From assembly GCA_945643635.1 (NCBI GenBank), contig CALZFC010000078.1, positions 853,501 to 917,500 of the forward strand: a DNA stretch of 64,000 bases, written 5' to 3'. Positions 42,001 to 51,473 of the stretch are shown here, in pieces. Under the pieces are notes generated by a model, which was given only the letters and a program-made list of their open reading frames with translations, was not told where the DNA came from and did no database searches. Both the position numbers and the translations under genes were made by a program. The stretch's first letter is position 1. Each line of letters starts with the position of its first letter. Origin of the DNA: Allodiplogaster sudhausi. Lineage: Eukaryota; Nematoda; Chromadorea; Rhabditida; Diplogasteridae.

Positions 42001-44962
42001 CCGCGCGCGCTTCTGTTTGACAATTGCGGCATACGACAACTCTCGATTCCTAGTGACCGACTCGAAAACGCGCTTTGCATCTCCTACCAAATGCGACTTC
42101 AGTACAGTAACCATCTTCGCGTCTGACAGAATATCAAGGTACTTCATGTCTAGTTGCTCTAGGAATTCATCGAACAGCTTGGCACCCTTCGCACTACTGA
42201 ATTTTTGCACGCCGGGCAACGCCTGAGAAGCAAGCACATCCATTTGGTACGCCTTATAGCTACTTCTATTCGAGTTGTTCGATTTTCTGCTTTTCTCGCT
42301 CTCCCCACTCTCTCTGGACTGACTTCTTCCTGCTGGCATGCGTCGGTGTGCATCGTTGGTAGGAGACTGCCTTCCCCTCTGACTCTCCGTGTTCCTATCC
42401 TCCGGATTCCGTCTCCATATCTCCTCCTGTAATGATGTCTCGTCATAGTCTCTGTTTCTCGTCATCAGTTGGCTTCTTCCCGTGTTTTCTATACCAGTTT
42501 CACGAATGAAATGTTCTGCATGATTGAACTGACCTTCCTCCAATTCCTTCACTTGCTCTTCTAGTTCCTTGATCCGCTTTTCCGACCTCTTCTTGTCCTC
42601 TCTCAGCAGCTCGATCTGCTGTTGCGCCAGTGTCAGAGCTTCTTCTGTCCTCTCTAGGTCACGTGTGAGCCGCTCGTTGTTCTGCTTCATTCGGCTCGTG
42701 CGCTCGTTGCCCTGCAATTCATCATTCGCATTGATATCACGGATGTACAATTCGGCTAGCTCTCTCAATGCCACACAGAATGAAATTCGTTCGTTGTCAA
42801 TTTTGGTCATGAATTCAATTGCATCGTTCAAAATGGTTTCTTTTCTCGTTCCGTTAGTTTGTGTTTTCTCTTTCAACCTTACGATACTTTCATTCTCATC
42901 TCGCACCTTTGGTTGTTCCGCTGTGGACAGCGCGGTCATACTCTTCGCCAGCTGCTCCGTACTTCCAGCAACCGCTGCTGCCACCATATTACTTGCCAGG
43001 ACCGCTGGCTCAATCGTCTGCTGCTCGTTCTCGTCCATTCTGAATTGACAATATTATTCTCAGTACATTCACGGCACAGTAAATACTTCTTCAATTAATA
43101 GCACTCCTTCTATGCTACTCAACACTCGTGCCCGTTCTTGTCAATCAATAGATGCCTTGCCAAAAGTCACGTTCTTTACTCCCGAATCGATTAAGTTTAG
43201 CTCGCAATTGAAAATCGGGCAGCACTTCCCCTATGCAGTGCACAAATTCAATGCCAACACTCCTTTTATGTTGGTCACTTTACGATTCAATGGCAAATAA
43301 AAAATCGGGCAGCACTTCCCCTATGCAAATCACAATCTTAGTGCCAGCACAATTTTTATGCTGCTCACAGCCACGAATTTAAAATTCGGGCAGCACTTCT
43401 CCCGTGCTCTTCACTTCTTCCGAACTCCTTGGCCTTCCTTGGGTGGTTTTTCTCGTGGTGGCACAGTTTTTATGCTTCACTCACGGCGACTCAACAGTTA
43501 TGAATCGCTATTGCTCGAGGTCCTTATCAGTTCGCAAGTCCGGCCCCCATGTAATACCAGGAATTGGTATCTAGTCGGATTTCAACAAGGATGACCTCGA
43601 GCTTCAGACAGAAAACCTTCAATATACCACCCAAGGCCTTTGCTCAACTTCGTTCAACCCTGCCTGCAACGCGAGAAACAAAGGGCAGAAAAAAACAAAG
43701 TTTATTTAAAAGCAAAGGCTTAAAAAGAAAAATGTAAGGCCAAAGAGATAGAAGAAGATGAACGAACAAAACAAACAAACAATACTCAAATCGGCACCTT
43801 AACTTGTCCTTGAACTGGCTGGCTCTTCTACGACACTACGCTCCTTGCTGAGCCGCTTCACACCCGCTCTTCCACGAGTTACCCGCCGCTACACGCCTCC
43901 GACCCGGGAACCACTAACTCTAACCACTCATCCAGCCAGAAAAATAAAGAATGATAAAAAATGACACCATAAAGCAATCACACACTAAAAGTCACAAACC
44001 GAAATAATTACTACGCAAGGAAGAAAATAAATGCACCTTATAAAAGCTAACTGGTACACTAAAAGACAATAAAACATTGATAAAACTGTAGAAGAAAAGG
44101 GGCCTCCTTGACATATGTCGCCATTTCCAGCTCGTTCCCTCGTCGCCGGCGGTCGTCCAGCTCGACTCCTCTCGGATGATCATCCGCGCTCGCACCTTCG
44201 CCATTGTCCGCATCACGGTCGTCTCCGACAACATGGGTGTCCTCGAGGTATACTGTAACACCGAAAATTCACCCTTACAGTAATCCTATTCGAGGTGAAG
44301 GGTAGCTCAACAGATAATACTCTCAGTTCGACACCCACAAGGTCTCCGTCTACGCGCGTCCGATCACCCGTGCGAACCTCTCCCAGCTTCGGTGCGCTCC
44401 CTACAAAAATGGAAGCACGTTCCAGGGACCCCTTGCAGCACCTGGATCGCAGAGAAGGGGACGGAGACGCGCCGCGAGTGCGTCGTGGACCTGTCGATTC
44501 GTCTCTCGCGCGACTTCTCGCCGCCGCTGACGGTGCTCGAGTTGCCGGGCGCCGCCGCGGCCATTGAGGCCGTGCCGGTCGCGACCAAGGACGGCACTCT
44601 CGATGTCGACACCAAGACGGCGATGCGCTTCGATCACGGTTGGGGCTTGGAATGTGCTGCATGGCCGAGTGGTGGAATGCTATCAGCTGTAATCCGGGCA
44701 TCGAGGGTTCGGATCCTCTTATATACAATTGCTTAATCGATCGGAAGTCTTTCAGACACGAAACGGCGATGGAGATGGAAGACGCCGAGGGTCTTCTGCA
44801 CGGCCATCGTCTCAACGAGAAGAAGCAAAGGGCCGCCGCCGATCACAAGTTTGAATTTTTTAAAATGAAATATACTATTCAATTAAATAATAATTCTCCC
44901 TCAGGGCGTGGACGCTGGCCGGCCTGATCGAGTTCCTCCTTCCGACGACGGTGAAGGCGTAG
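36010..44962 (+). CDS. MSP-domain-like protein gene with a retrotransposon-bearing intron
   Basis: Exon 1 is 36010-36114 (MAASNISFILFPHSDVPESR, then RNRTNSDFLVK). Exon 2 is 44131-44247 (LVPSSPAVVQLDSSRMIIRA, then VRITVVSDNMGVLE); the join is phase 0. Later exons are 44327-44391, 44439-44638 (WIAEKGTETRRECVVDLSIR onward), a poorly phased one near 44756-44850 (MEMEDAEGLLHGHRLNEKKQ), and a last one ending WTLAGLIEFLLPTTVKA, TAG 44960-44962, hydrophobic like a tail anchor. The N-terminal 75 residues resemble an MSP/VAP immunoglobulin-like fold by pattern only. The gene is head-to-head with copy B. Its intron 1 would be about 190 bp without the LTR element, which sits only 17 bp upstream of the acceptor. 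An unresolved exon 4-5 join leaves doubt about integrity. Confidence 0.45.
36284..36287. repeat. Left target-site duplication TATG
   Basis: TATG precedes the LTR retrotransposon and recurs at 44114-44117 directly after it, the 4-bp length being typical of Ty3/gypsy integration. Confidence 0.75.
36288..36851 (-). repeat. 3' LTR (left in window)
   Basis: 564 bp, outer edge TGTAATACCAGGAATTGG, inner edge ...GGGGCCTCCTTGACA as seen on the plus strand. It aligns without gaps to 43550-44113. Confidence 0.9.
36852..36865 (-). other. Polypurine tract
   Basis: The minus strand reads GAGAAGGGGGGGA directly before the 3' LTR, the expected place for plus-strand priming. Confidence 0.7.
36884..38941 (-). 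CDS. Integrase with long C-terminal extension (pol, 3' part)
   Basis: Open frame of 685 codons counted from an internal GTG and open further upstream. A zinc-binding HHCC segment (HDGKLGGHWG ... KSCRICGEAN) comes first. The catalytic core follows with VGIDILEI (Asp), LLSDQGGEF (Asp) and RENGLVERFN (Glu). A basic GPFRVLEV region then precedes about 250 more residues with no family I recognise, ending in a Gly/Arg/His-rich tail. Integrase joins element cDNA to the host chromosome. The frame is -1 relative to the reverse transcriptase frame, overlapping its end by 46 nt from the GTG. Confidence 0.85.
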   Translation of the reverse strand: MESRDREGREMLARVRESREKAVQEKGFRWTEEGGILRVEGASGGKRIFVPESLRMETLSQWHDGKLGGHWGTEKMLKKMKEYYWERMRADVDHYVKSCRICGEANNAEKMTPPLQCILAKEPFEIVGIDILEIGTSVNGNRYLLTIIDAFTKYRSAIPLESKSAKEVAEKFMSCWVAEGRLPETLLSDQGGEFANRVLKELLTMLDVKHITTKGYNPRENGLVERFNQTIIKLLQKKVKEPERWDESMPFVLYAYNTAPHSSTGESPFFLLHGRDPRPLGENLRLEEQNKYQETEEYKKDLVNNLRIAHESARENLERAAQSMKKQYDERNRVENKNYPKIGDRVMVKVPAEKRAAAIPKLVTEWQGPFRVLEVSANSAKVKNMSKNEVLILPFDQLKKVREEVEEEKVQERKERKRMQRGINILFRSEHPLEWEGHVSWIVPVEWKKGLEKRTQDTVIGYEKGEDLLEILKSVHYIKSRVTVMGVTWKGDEEWIRLAGSIQDQMRRVDSLAEKIKGEVVVMPDLPPDDVTLAEKEQMAKLLGGVFKPGRRVTVATLETCSEGSAYPVYLLQGPVKRGEKQAEWKLLKHVKNVSKASGLDVDYLKTKHVGEKSSFPRGGIRTPFGGAPRERTCQQQQPWKGSSMPSSYSRGGRGSGFGTQIRRGMNPIHHNKHIGHINHRRGLY
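38896..41757 (-). CDS. Protease, reverse transcriptase and RNase H (pol, 5' part)
   Basis: In order: CCHC zinc knuckle CYNCQQIGHFAAYC, retropepsin site AIVDSGSEVTTV, reverse transcriptase with LDLISIYWQI, LPFGLSTSPATYQRVM and the YIDDILIA active site, then RNase H with YTDASREAVGAVLCQ and TDHQPLKALFG. It is in the same frame as gag but separated from it by one TGA (41758-41760), so it has no start of its own unless ribosomes read through or re-initiate. The frame ends with TGA at 38896-38898. Plus-strand frames across this region are shadows. Confidence 0.9.
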   Translation of the reverse strand, partial: EKYEKVKEAALRMEMLEKRGEKLGARGIQSHGRSSREQYRVENKQSAEHRGYGRVPYQKHSHRGGFTSGNRPEEQKRMASDAENWRTEQPSRQVQDVQSARQVEQRQTVATGGNAQQLNGPPQNLNSRSQGNNFVSKPPPKCYNCQQIGHFAAYCKNRTQNRIQRANEEENSLIPEKEEEEELFWKPLSSVTVLMNGVEVKAIVDSGSEVTTVPEDVMKRIEAAGAVEWRDMVKGEVLDAAASRIEILGKALVTVECESEKELIGVYVVKKGVKALLGRNAEKLWERKVGVWKENEHQGEPAFVMKEVYIPPRARTEVMLMKPTDKQMNMLVEVKGGACEGIVTGTGETRKVQIHNVSEYPLRLKKNEKVGEWRKANWMALGDGDSVEKENSSSQEEGEVVEQRVESQQSSERAKLVLEQIAKNGEIKSDECKKVVDAMHFVFALCDEEMGRTTLVEHYVDTGEASPIKQKQRPVPLGIQDKVREQLEGMKKRGVIRDSSSPWSSPLVIALKKDGSLRLCVDYRKLNGKVKNDAYPLPSIDMTLLDLEKKRVFSTLDLISIYWQIPLEESSKEKTAFSTMDGHYEWNVLPFGLSTSPATYQRVMEKVLEEVLSSRVHVYIDDILIATETEEEHARELEKVLEALNKHGLRLKSQKCKIAQSSVEYLGHRITGEGVLTDEAKVEKIRDQPAPRDRKEMKRFLGMCSYYRKFIHRFAEKALPLTKLTSEKTEWKWTESEEKAFQEMKNLLMSAPILVQPNIEAAKTGEKPFIVYTDASREAVGAVLCQEGEDGCLHPLYFASKKSSPAEKNYHVTDSEALAIVFALRKFRPFYFGTKIVVRTDHQPLKALFGQKSTSARILRWALEIQYANVVIEYVKGSANKVADALSRSPVRVEEQPESEQVEVERVVNHLSRTEGEANAKCVSSRVVRTVTLIGVREKWRAETEKDEKCWRE
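41758..43038 (-). CDS. Gag-like structural protein
   Basis: 426 codons beginning MDENEQQTIEPAVLASNMVA and ending at TGA 41758-41760. The middle (about residues 95-175) is strongly charged with heptad repeats, likely coiled coil, followed by an Arg/Ser/Asn-rich part and a capsid-like C-terminal third (FDEFLEQLDMKYLDILSDAK). The nucleocapsid zinc knuckle lies beyond the TGA, in the pol frame. Confidence 0.8.
   Translation of the reverse strand: MDENEQQTIEPAVLASNMVAAAVAGSTEQLAKSMTALSTAEQPKVRDENESIVRLKEKTQTNGTRKETILNDAIEFMTKIDNERISFCVALRELAELYIRDINANDELQGNERTSRMKQNNERLTRDLERTEEALTLAQQQIELLREDKKRSEKRIKELEEQVKELEEGQFNHAEHFIRETGIENTGRSQLMTRNRDYDETSLQEEIWRRNPEDRNTESQRGRQSPTNDAHRRMPAGRSQSRESGESEKSRKSNNSNRSSYKAYQMDVLASQALPGVQKFSSAKGAKLFDEFLEQLDMKYLDILSDAKMVTVLKSHLVGDAKRVFESVTRNRELSYAAIVKQKRARMKGDATLSEYESTGSWERLTMARDADLTSFTLDLEELAYRAHPDFPEKCLSSLMAKKLIAHLSHWREYEELIKVMEEARK
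43531..43549 (-). other. Primer-binding site
   Basis: Immediately inside the 5' LTR the minus strand reads TGGGGGCCGGACTTGCGAA, starting TGG as expected for complementarity to a tRNA 3' CCA end. The tRNA species was not identified. Confidence 0.75.
43550..44113 (-). repeat. 5' LTR (right in window)
   Basis: 564 bp, same ends as the left copy. Transcription of the element would start here and run towards lower coordinates, antisense to the MSP-like gene. Confidence 0.9.
44651..44722 (+). repeat. tRNA-derived sequence
   Basis: Contains a good A box TGGCCGAGTGGT and B box GGTTCGGATCC about 35 bases apart, as in Ser/Leu tRNAs. The 5' GTGCTGC has no complementary 3' acceptor strand, so it is a tRNA pseudogene or SINE head rather than a working tRNA. 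It lies just after exon 4 of the MSP-like gene. Confidence 0.45.
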
Positions 44963-45848
44963 ACGAACTGCCGCTTTCTCCCTCCCTCTCCACCCTCTCC
45001 CCTCGCCCTCCTCTCCACTTCCTTCACTCGAACCCAATATAAACAGCGTCTGAAAGATATGGCTTGCGAGTTATGAATGCAAGACAGCTTGAATTTTTTG
45101 AAGAATTGAAATGAGTAATTATGAGCTTAAAAGGAAAAAAAGATGTGTTAAAACTCTAATACATCTCACTTTCCGCATTCTCATAACCACATCGAACGAT
45201 TTGAAATTCCTTATATTTTAGCTAAAATATTTAAATTACTATAATTCAATTGCTTGATATTGAGAGCGATGAGGAAATCTCATGGTCAGTGTTTCCTGGC
45301 ATTGCAATACTGCATTGTTGTTGGTGGCTGTCCGATAGCTGGCCAGCCAGCTGCGCAAATAGTATGCAGGAGAAGGATGTTAATTCTCTCGCACCCACTC
45401 CCATTTTCTCTTCCTCCCAACATCCTCCATCCTTTCACCATCTTCTAGACTCGCGATTCGCCGAATACAATTCGCCAAGCTGTATTGTATCCCTCTCTCT
45501 CTCTCTCTCTCTCTCTTCTTTCTCTTTTTCTCTACCTGTCTCCCCTCTTTCTATCTGTCTCTCCATTTCTCACACTCTCTTTCTCAGCTGGCAATGCTGA
45601 CATGACTCACAGCGCATTGACATATCAGCTGATTGTTGTAGTCTACAATTTAGCATTTCGTCTGGTAACTCCTGTCGTTCCGTGTTTTGTATTTATTCGA
45701 ATGTTGTTTCCTCAACACCCCTTTCTCTTCTTTCTTTTGTCCCACCCTAACCTCGAATGGTAAAATAGATGGAGATGAGAACGAAAGAGATGAAAAAGTG
45801 ACGGAAGAGAAGGAACGGGTATGCAGAGATAGAAACTAGAGATAGAAG

Positions 45849-45890
<42 letters not shown>

Positions 45891-46570
45891 AAGCGAGAGA
45901 GAGAGAGAGACAGAGAGAGAGAAATAGGAGGGAGGCAGACAGAGAGAGAGAGATAGTGCGAGAAACGAGAGAAAGAGAGAGACAGAGAGATACCTTCTGC
46001 CATACCATCAAACCGGCATCTGTCTTGGCCGAGTTTACTTGTCGATTGTCGGTCGGCACAATCACACACTGACAACCGGCCATCTTTGCGCTCGCATGCT
46101 TTTCTTCCTTTTCTGTCTCGACTACTTAACTATGGGTAGTAAGTAAGTAAGTTATGCTGCTGATGTTCGTTCTCGACTGCACTCGACCCGGGAGGAATAC
46201 GATGGCGACATGGACTTTCCTTGTCCTTATCCATTAACACTTGCCAGTGTGCTGCCCTCAGAGTACAACGAGCGCGCACTCGCTCTAGTACTGTGTAGTT
46301 TAGTACATACATATATGGCAATTCGATTGGCTGACTTGTTTTCACTGCCTCATCTCTCTCTCTCTCTCTCGTCCACTATCTCTCGTTCATTATCTCTTTC
46401 ACCCTCTCTCACTCTCACTCGTACTTTCAATCTCTCGCTCTCACTTTCCCTCTCTCGCACTCTTCTCCTCGTCATTTCTATCTTGTTTTGCCACACATGT
46501 CATCCGTGTTCTTTCATATCTTTCATAATACGTGATCATTACTAAAGTTTACTTTGACATTAAAGAGAAT
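44963..46570. other. Spacer rich in CT/GA repeats
   Basis: CT-rich tracts at about 45490-45590 and 46345-46460 and a GA-rich tract at about 45850-45995. No coding exon is supported; Leu/Ser-rich frames here are artefacts. Confidence 0.6.
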
Positions 46571-48831
46571 ATGCTCATCTTGGCAGCCATCGTTCTCTTC
46601 CGCTCCATCACAGATGCGCAATTTACATGTAAGTTTTCTGGTTGAATTTTTCTTCCTTTCAATTAGCGTTGATTAACAAAAAAGAGCCATCTAGTTTACG
46701 TACGTATGCACAAAAAAACATTTCTGCCATCCGAGAGCCATATCCCATCTGGATATTGACAAGCAAATTCTATCTTTTTTTGCTCTTTCCACCATGTTTT
46801 TTCCGAGACGACACAAAGATGCCCTCTAATGCACACTCTGTGCTTTCCTAAAGCAGTAGACATTTATTCCTTGGATCAGAAATGAAAACACCCAAAAGAA
46901 GATCCTCTTTCCAGCCTTCAGCTCCTCGTCGTCGTCGTTCGGGCCGAGCGCCTTCGGTGGCAGTGGATTTTCGCGCAACGGATTCACCGGCGGAGTGACG
47001 TCATCGTCATCGTCGAACACTGCATTCAGCTCATTGAACAATGGCGGCAGCGGAACGACATTCCGCTCGTCCCATGGCGGCAATGGATACGGCTGCTCGA
47101 CTCAAGGAGATACGGTAGACGCACTAAAAATAGAAGGAGATATGATAGACGCACTAAAACTAGTGGGAGTATGGTAGGCGCACTAAAATATTGCATTGTC
47201 ACCTTATAGTTAGATTTTTTTTCCTTTCAGAAGAACTGATAAAAAACCATAAGAGCATAAAAAGGTTTTGCTAAAATCTTAGTTCTCCATGTTCCCCAAT
47301 ATGTACTGATATGTATATATCGCAACAAGAAGAAAATGATCAAGGCAATTTTTTTTACTTCAAGCTAATTAAGAAGATATCACTCTCCAAGGTGCTCGCG
47401 AATGGCTATCCCGTACGCAAGATGACAGCGCAAGACAATTACGCCATCGAAAACTACGGCCGTCAGATGCAGGAATATTTTCAGGTTCTTTTTGCTCATG
47501 CTTGCCCCAAGATTGGGCAAAAAGTAGTTAATCTTTTAATTAATTTTTTAATTAGGCAACAACTTTTTTTCTTTCTACAAATGAGTCCTCTTACATACAT
47601 ACATAATTATGCCCAGAGCATGTTCAATCCCATGTGGTTTCCGTTCTTCCCGCCTACGCCGAGCCGGCCGTTCCCCGTCTTTCCGCAGCTGTGCACGACG
47701 GCTGACTTTGCTGTCAGTGTGCAGTGTCTTTTTGGCTTTGGATTCCAGAAGATAAATAGTCATATCTTAACAATCGTTGCTTTATTTCGAGTGAAAGCGA
47801 GAGAGAGTGAGGGAGAGCGAGAGAGCGAGAGAGCGAGAGAGCGAGAAAGCGAGAAAGCGAGAAAGCGAGAGAGAGGAGAGAAGAGAGAGAGAGAGCAAGC
47901 GAGAAAGAGAGAGGGCATGAGCGAGAGAGAGATGGCATTTGAAGAGCAACTCAGTTCTCGTTTAGGCCGCAGGGCAAGAGGCCGTTCGCGGTCAGCCGGC
48001 GCCCACCATGGCGACCAACAACTGGAGCCAATCATCGAACATGCCGGCCAACAACAACTGGAGCACGTCGTCGTCGGGCAGCAGCAGCTCCACCGGCTGC
48101 TCCATCTCGAATGGAGTGGTACGGCTTCTTTTATTTATTAGTGCTTTTCTATTGATTGGGGCTTCTATTCATTTATAATATTTAATTATTTACATAATTC
48201 AGCTTTATTATTATTTTTCTTTTTAATTTAATAGATTACTAAAGGCTATTATTCCATAAGAAGACCTTAATTTCGCCACAAGAAAAAATTGGCGGGAAAT
48301 TTGAATATTATTGCACGGTCATTTTTGCTGTGTTCAGGTCTTCGTGAACGGTCGCCGCATTCGGCCACTTTCGACGCAGGAGCAGGCCGCATTCACGCAA
48401 TACGATCAAGCCATGCAGGACTACTCGGTAATATTATAGCTATTATTGTAGGCAAAACAATTTTTTTTCTTAAAGTCTGATGGCAAATAGATCATCAAAT
48501 AGCAATATTCATCCAATATACCTTTGACTTTATACAAGGAAATAGCAATGCAAAACGCGTCTCTCCTTAAATCTTACATTAGGGTGCCCAAAAATTAGTA
48601 GAGAGATGCCTCCTTATATTGTAGTGTGTCTCTTACAATTAGCAGTTAGCAGCCTAGGATGCTAATATGTGTTCTGTCCACGACCGGGTTCTAATCGCCT
48701 CTTTACAGCGTCAGCTTCAAGCGCACATCGAGGCGCAGGTGGCGGCTGCACTCGGCGACGGCGTTTCTCCTGGCGACCAGCCAATGCCGCCCGTCGCGCC
48801 CATCGCGAGCATCTGCCAGGGCGTCTCATAA
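46571..48831 (+). CDS. Secreted protein with two pepsin-inhibitor-3 domains, 270 aa
   Basis: Seven exons: 46571-46628, 46915-47114, 47392-47484, 47617-47712, 47966-48118, 48338-48427, 48709-48831. They total 813 nt with all phases matching. A signal peptide (MLILAAIVLFRSITDA) leads into a Ser/Gly/Phe-rich linker. Domain 1 is GCSTQGDTVLANGYPVRKMT to QMQEYFQ. A Pro/Phe-rich linker (FNPMWFPFFPPTPSRPFPVF) and an Asn/Ser/Trp-rich linker follow. Domain 2 is GCSISNGVVFVNGRRIRPLS to YDQAMQDYSRQLQAHIEAQ. The NG-x-x-(V/I)R and tail heptads match the Pepsin-I3 repeat known from Ascaris inhibitor PI-3 (aspin family), which blocks aspartic proteases by occupying the active-site cleft. Tandem domains are typical. 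Inhibitory activity here is inferred. Intron 4 holds a GA-rich tract. Confidence 0.85.
47105..47188 (+). repeat. 30-bp tandem repeat over an exon-intron boundary
   Basis: Three units of GGAGATACGGTAGACGCACT-type sequence begin inside exon 2 of the pepsin-inhibitor gene and run into intron 2. Unit 1 has the donor ACG/GTAGAC used in the model; unit 2 has GATAGAC (dead); unit 3 has GGTAGGC. Confidence 0.8.
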
Positions 48832-50322
48832 GTATTGACCGAGTATTGACCGAGTATTGATCGATTATCGATTGGCATAGGATATTCTCGATATCCGGCT
48901 TAATTCAACGAATGCTCCTACACACTATAAATGCCATATATTATACAAAAATCAAAAGCGCTGGGACCCGACGAAAATTTTTTTACCACCTGATTTCGCT
49001 TAAACATAATGTTTAGCTACTTTCTGATATGGAAAACTAATTTTTGGTATTGTTGACTTTTAGCCCTGTCCCTGACCCTTTTTTATTCTCGAAAATCGGT
49101 ATGTAATCAATAAGCAAATATTTATTCTACAGATCTTCCCATTGTTTGTAAATGTTCACTTACTGGCAAACATTCAACTAGTCCAATTGTTGGATGCTTG
49201 TACGTTCTGAATCATATAATTATGGAAAAAATCTACTTGTTGTATTTTTTTATTTGAAGTATCGTGAGTAAGACATATTAAAAATTACAGGAAACGTTAT
49301 CGACGATTTGGAATAGGGAGCTCCCGAATATGTTGACCTGTCTCTAAATGGCGAGACATAGCCTGCAGTGCTATGCTATAGTCACGTTTCTATTAGAGCC
49401 CTTACGAGCAAACTTAAGTGCGCTGTATAAGGCGAATTAGGCAGTAATATATAGCCATGTTGGTACAACAGACAACTTACAATGCTGCTTTCAACCGTTG
49501 CTCCATCGCCTTTTTCTTCTTCTTCTTCTTCATAGCAGTCGCCGCCAGCGGGTTCGCCGTTTACTCCCAACGACTACTGCATGCCATTGCTTTATTAAAA
49601 GGTATGTAAATCTTTCCACAAGTTGCAATACTGAGTGCACTTTAGCACCTTGATGATAATAATTGGCAATAATGCATCCCCCCCTTCCAAGTCGGAAATA
49701 TCGGCTCTCCAACTCTAGCAAATCGGCAATAATTCTGTAATAATGCTTCATGCGGGCTATCGGCAATAAGAGCACGTAGCCGTCTAAGACATTTCCAAGA
49801 CAGGGGTCTTTCTGTATTAAAATAGGCAGAAGTTGATGTATTCCAGTCGTGTCCTGTACAAAAACGAGTTCGTGGACTGGGAGTAGAACATGAAACAGAA
49901 CAGTGACAAGAATGAGTCAATGGAATAATAAGTTCCGTGATGATTTCACTCCTTCCTCGACATCCACATCAGTTCCAAAAAAAAGTACGAACTATGGTGT
50001 TTTTCTAGACATACGAGCAACGTCAGAGGCTGATTATCGGTCGGTGTACATTCCTTTATATGCTTTTCTTTCACTGTGTATCTCTCGCTTCTCTCTCGTC
50101 TGTCTCTTTAATCTCCCTCCTTCCTCTCTTTCTTCTGAAACCATCTCGTTCTCTCCCTGTCTCTCTCTTTCTCTGTCTTTCTCTCTCTCTCTCTCTTTCT
50201 CCTCTCCCTTGCTCTGCCCTTTAACCGCTCATCCGCTTTAATTGTGCCAGCTTGGAAAGGCTATAGACCACTTTAAAACGTGATGAGGTAGTTCGAGTAG
50301 TTGTGAGTATGCGAAGGATAAC
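48832..50322. other. Spacer
   Basis: Starts with a short tandem GTATTGACCGA repeat (48834-48875). A CT-rich tract lies at about 50075-50210. Nothing codable is recognised. Confidence 0.5.
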
Positions 50323-51438
50323 ATGACGAGCGTAGTCCGGAGCTTGTTAGTTGTTAGCATAATCTGTCTGTTCCACATGATAAAAGGCGTGAGAATGAGA
50401 GAGGGAGAAGAGATGCTCTCTTCAGGGTTCCTCCTCCTTCTGCTGCTGTTGCTTCCTCTCCTCGCACTCACTCTTCCTAGACCAGCCAAGTCGAAAGAAG
50501 ATGAGGAAACGGTTTAGTTTTCATCCTTTCATCCAATTAAAAAAAATATTCAGCATGCAATGCAATTCACTGCAATTCACAAATTTACCTGCAATTTGAA
50601 ATTCTTTGGAACCTTTTTTTTTTAATGTAAACATCTCCTTGAAAGAACGAGAGCAATTCAATTTAATAATAAAAAATGTTTTCAAGAGCAAAAATGACGA
50701 TATCTCGTACATGAGAGAGAAGCTGGTGGTGATTGGAAAGAGGACGGCGGAGCAGCTGAAGGAGCAAGAGGCAAAACGGACTCCTTCCGTTCGCACTTTC
50801 ATCGATAACGTTATCAAGGTCACTAAAATCAGAAAACTGTTGCACAAATATTATTATAATTGCTGAAGTTTTCTTTTCTTACATTCATTTTTGCAATGAC
50901 AATTAGGTAATTAAAAAAGAAGGGGTTTTTTTAATAAGAACAGTCATTTTTTTTGGAATAAAGAAACTGCGAATGTTGAAGAAGGCGAAGGAGAAAGTGC
51001 ACCGGACGGTTCTGAAGACGGGCGATGACGTGGCAGGAGTGAACGAGATCGCCGGAGTCTCATCCAGCTTCTACGGAGGAGACATTATCCTAACCAGGCA
51101 CTCTTTTCACTTCTAGTGAAGCATCAGCTTCACTTTCTCATTCTCATTCTCATTCTCAGAGATCAGATGGACTTGATCATCTCGGCTGGAGAAGAAAAGG
51201 GAGAAGAAGGCAGAGAGCGTCGCCAAGCCTACCGAGACAGTAACTACCCAAACACCATTTGGAACACCGGATTCTACTACTACTTTGACAGCACTACTAG
51301 TCTGAACCTCTTCTTTGCTTTTCTATTTCCTTTCACTCTCTCCTTTCTCTCGCTCTCCATTTCTCTCCTCCTCTCTCTCTCCTCTCTCTCTCTCTCCAAA
51401 AATCTCAACATTTTTCTCTCGCTCAATATCTCGCTATT

Positions 51439-51473
<35 letters not shown>

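Larger units (their letters stand above)
36288..44113 (-). mobile_element. Ty3/gypsy LTR retrotransposon, full length
   Basis: A 7826-bp element read on the minus strand with 564-bp LTRs (36288-36851 and 43550-44113) beginning TG and ending CA, a TATG duplication, a primer-binding site, a polypurine tract, gag, protease, reverse transcriptase, RNase H and integrase. By eye the LTRs differ at about seven positions (about 1.2%), so insertion is recent. Two frame problems (an in-frame TGA between gag and pol, and a -1 shift between RNase H and integrase) leave autonomy uncertain. No envelope-like gene is seen. Confidence 0.9.

Noticed and set aside
37272..43100. Plus-strand open frames of 60-170 codons across the retrotransposon
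   Set aside because: They are antisense shadows of gag and pol; none has a recognisable motif.
44651..44722. A functional tRNA gene
   Set aside because: A and B boxes are good, but the acceptor strands do not pair and no sound anticodon stem is seen.
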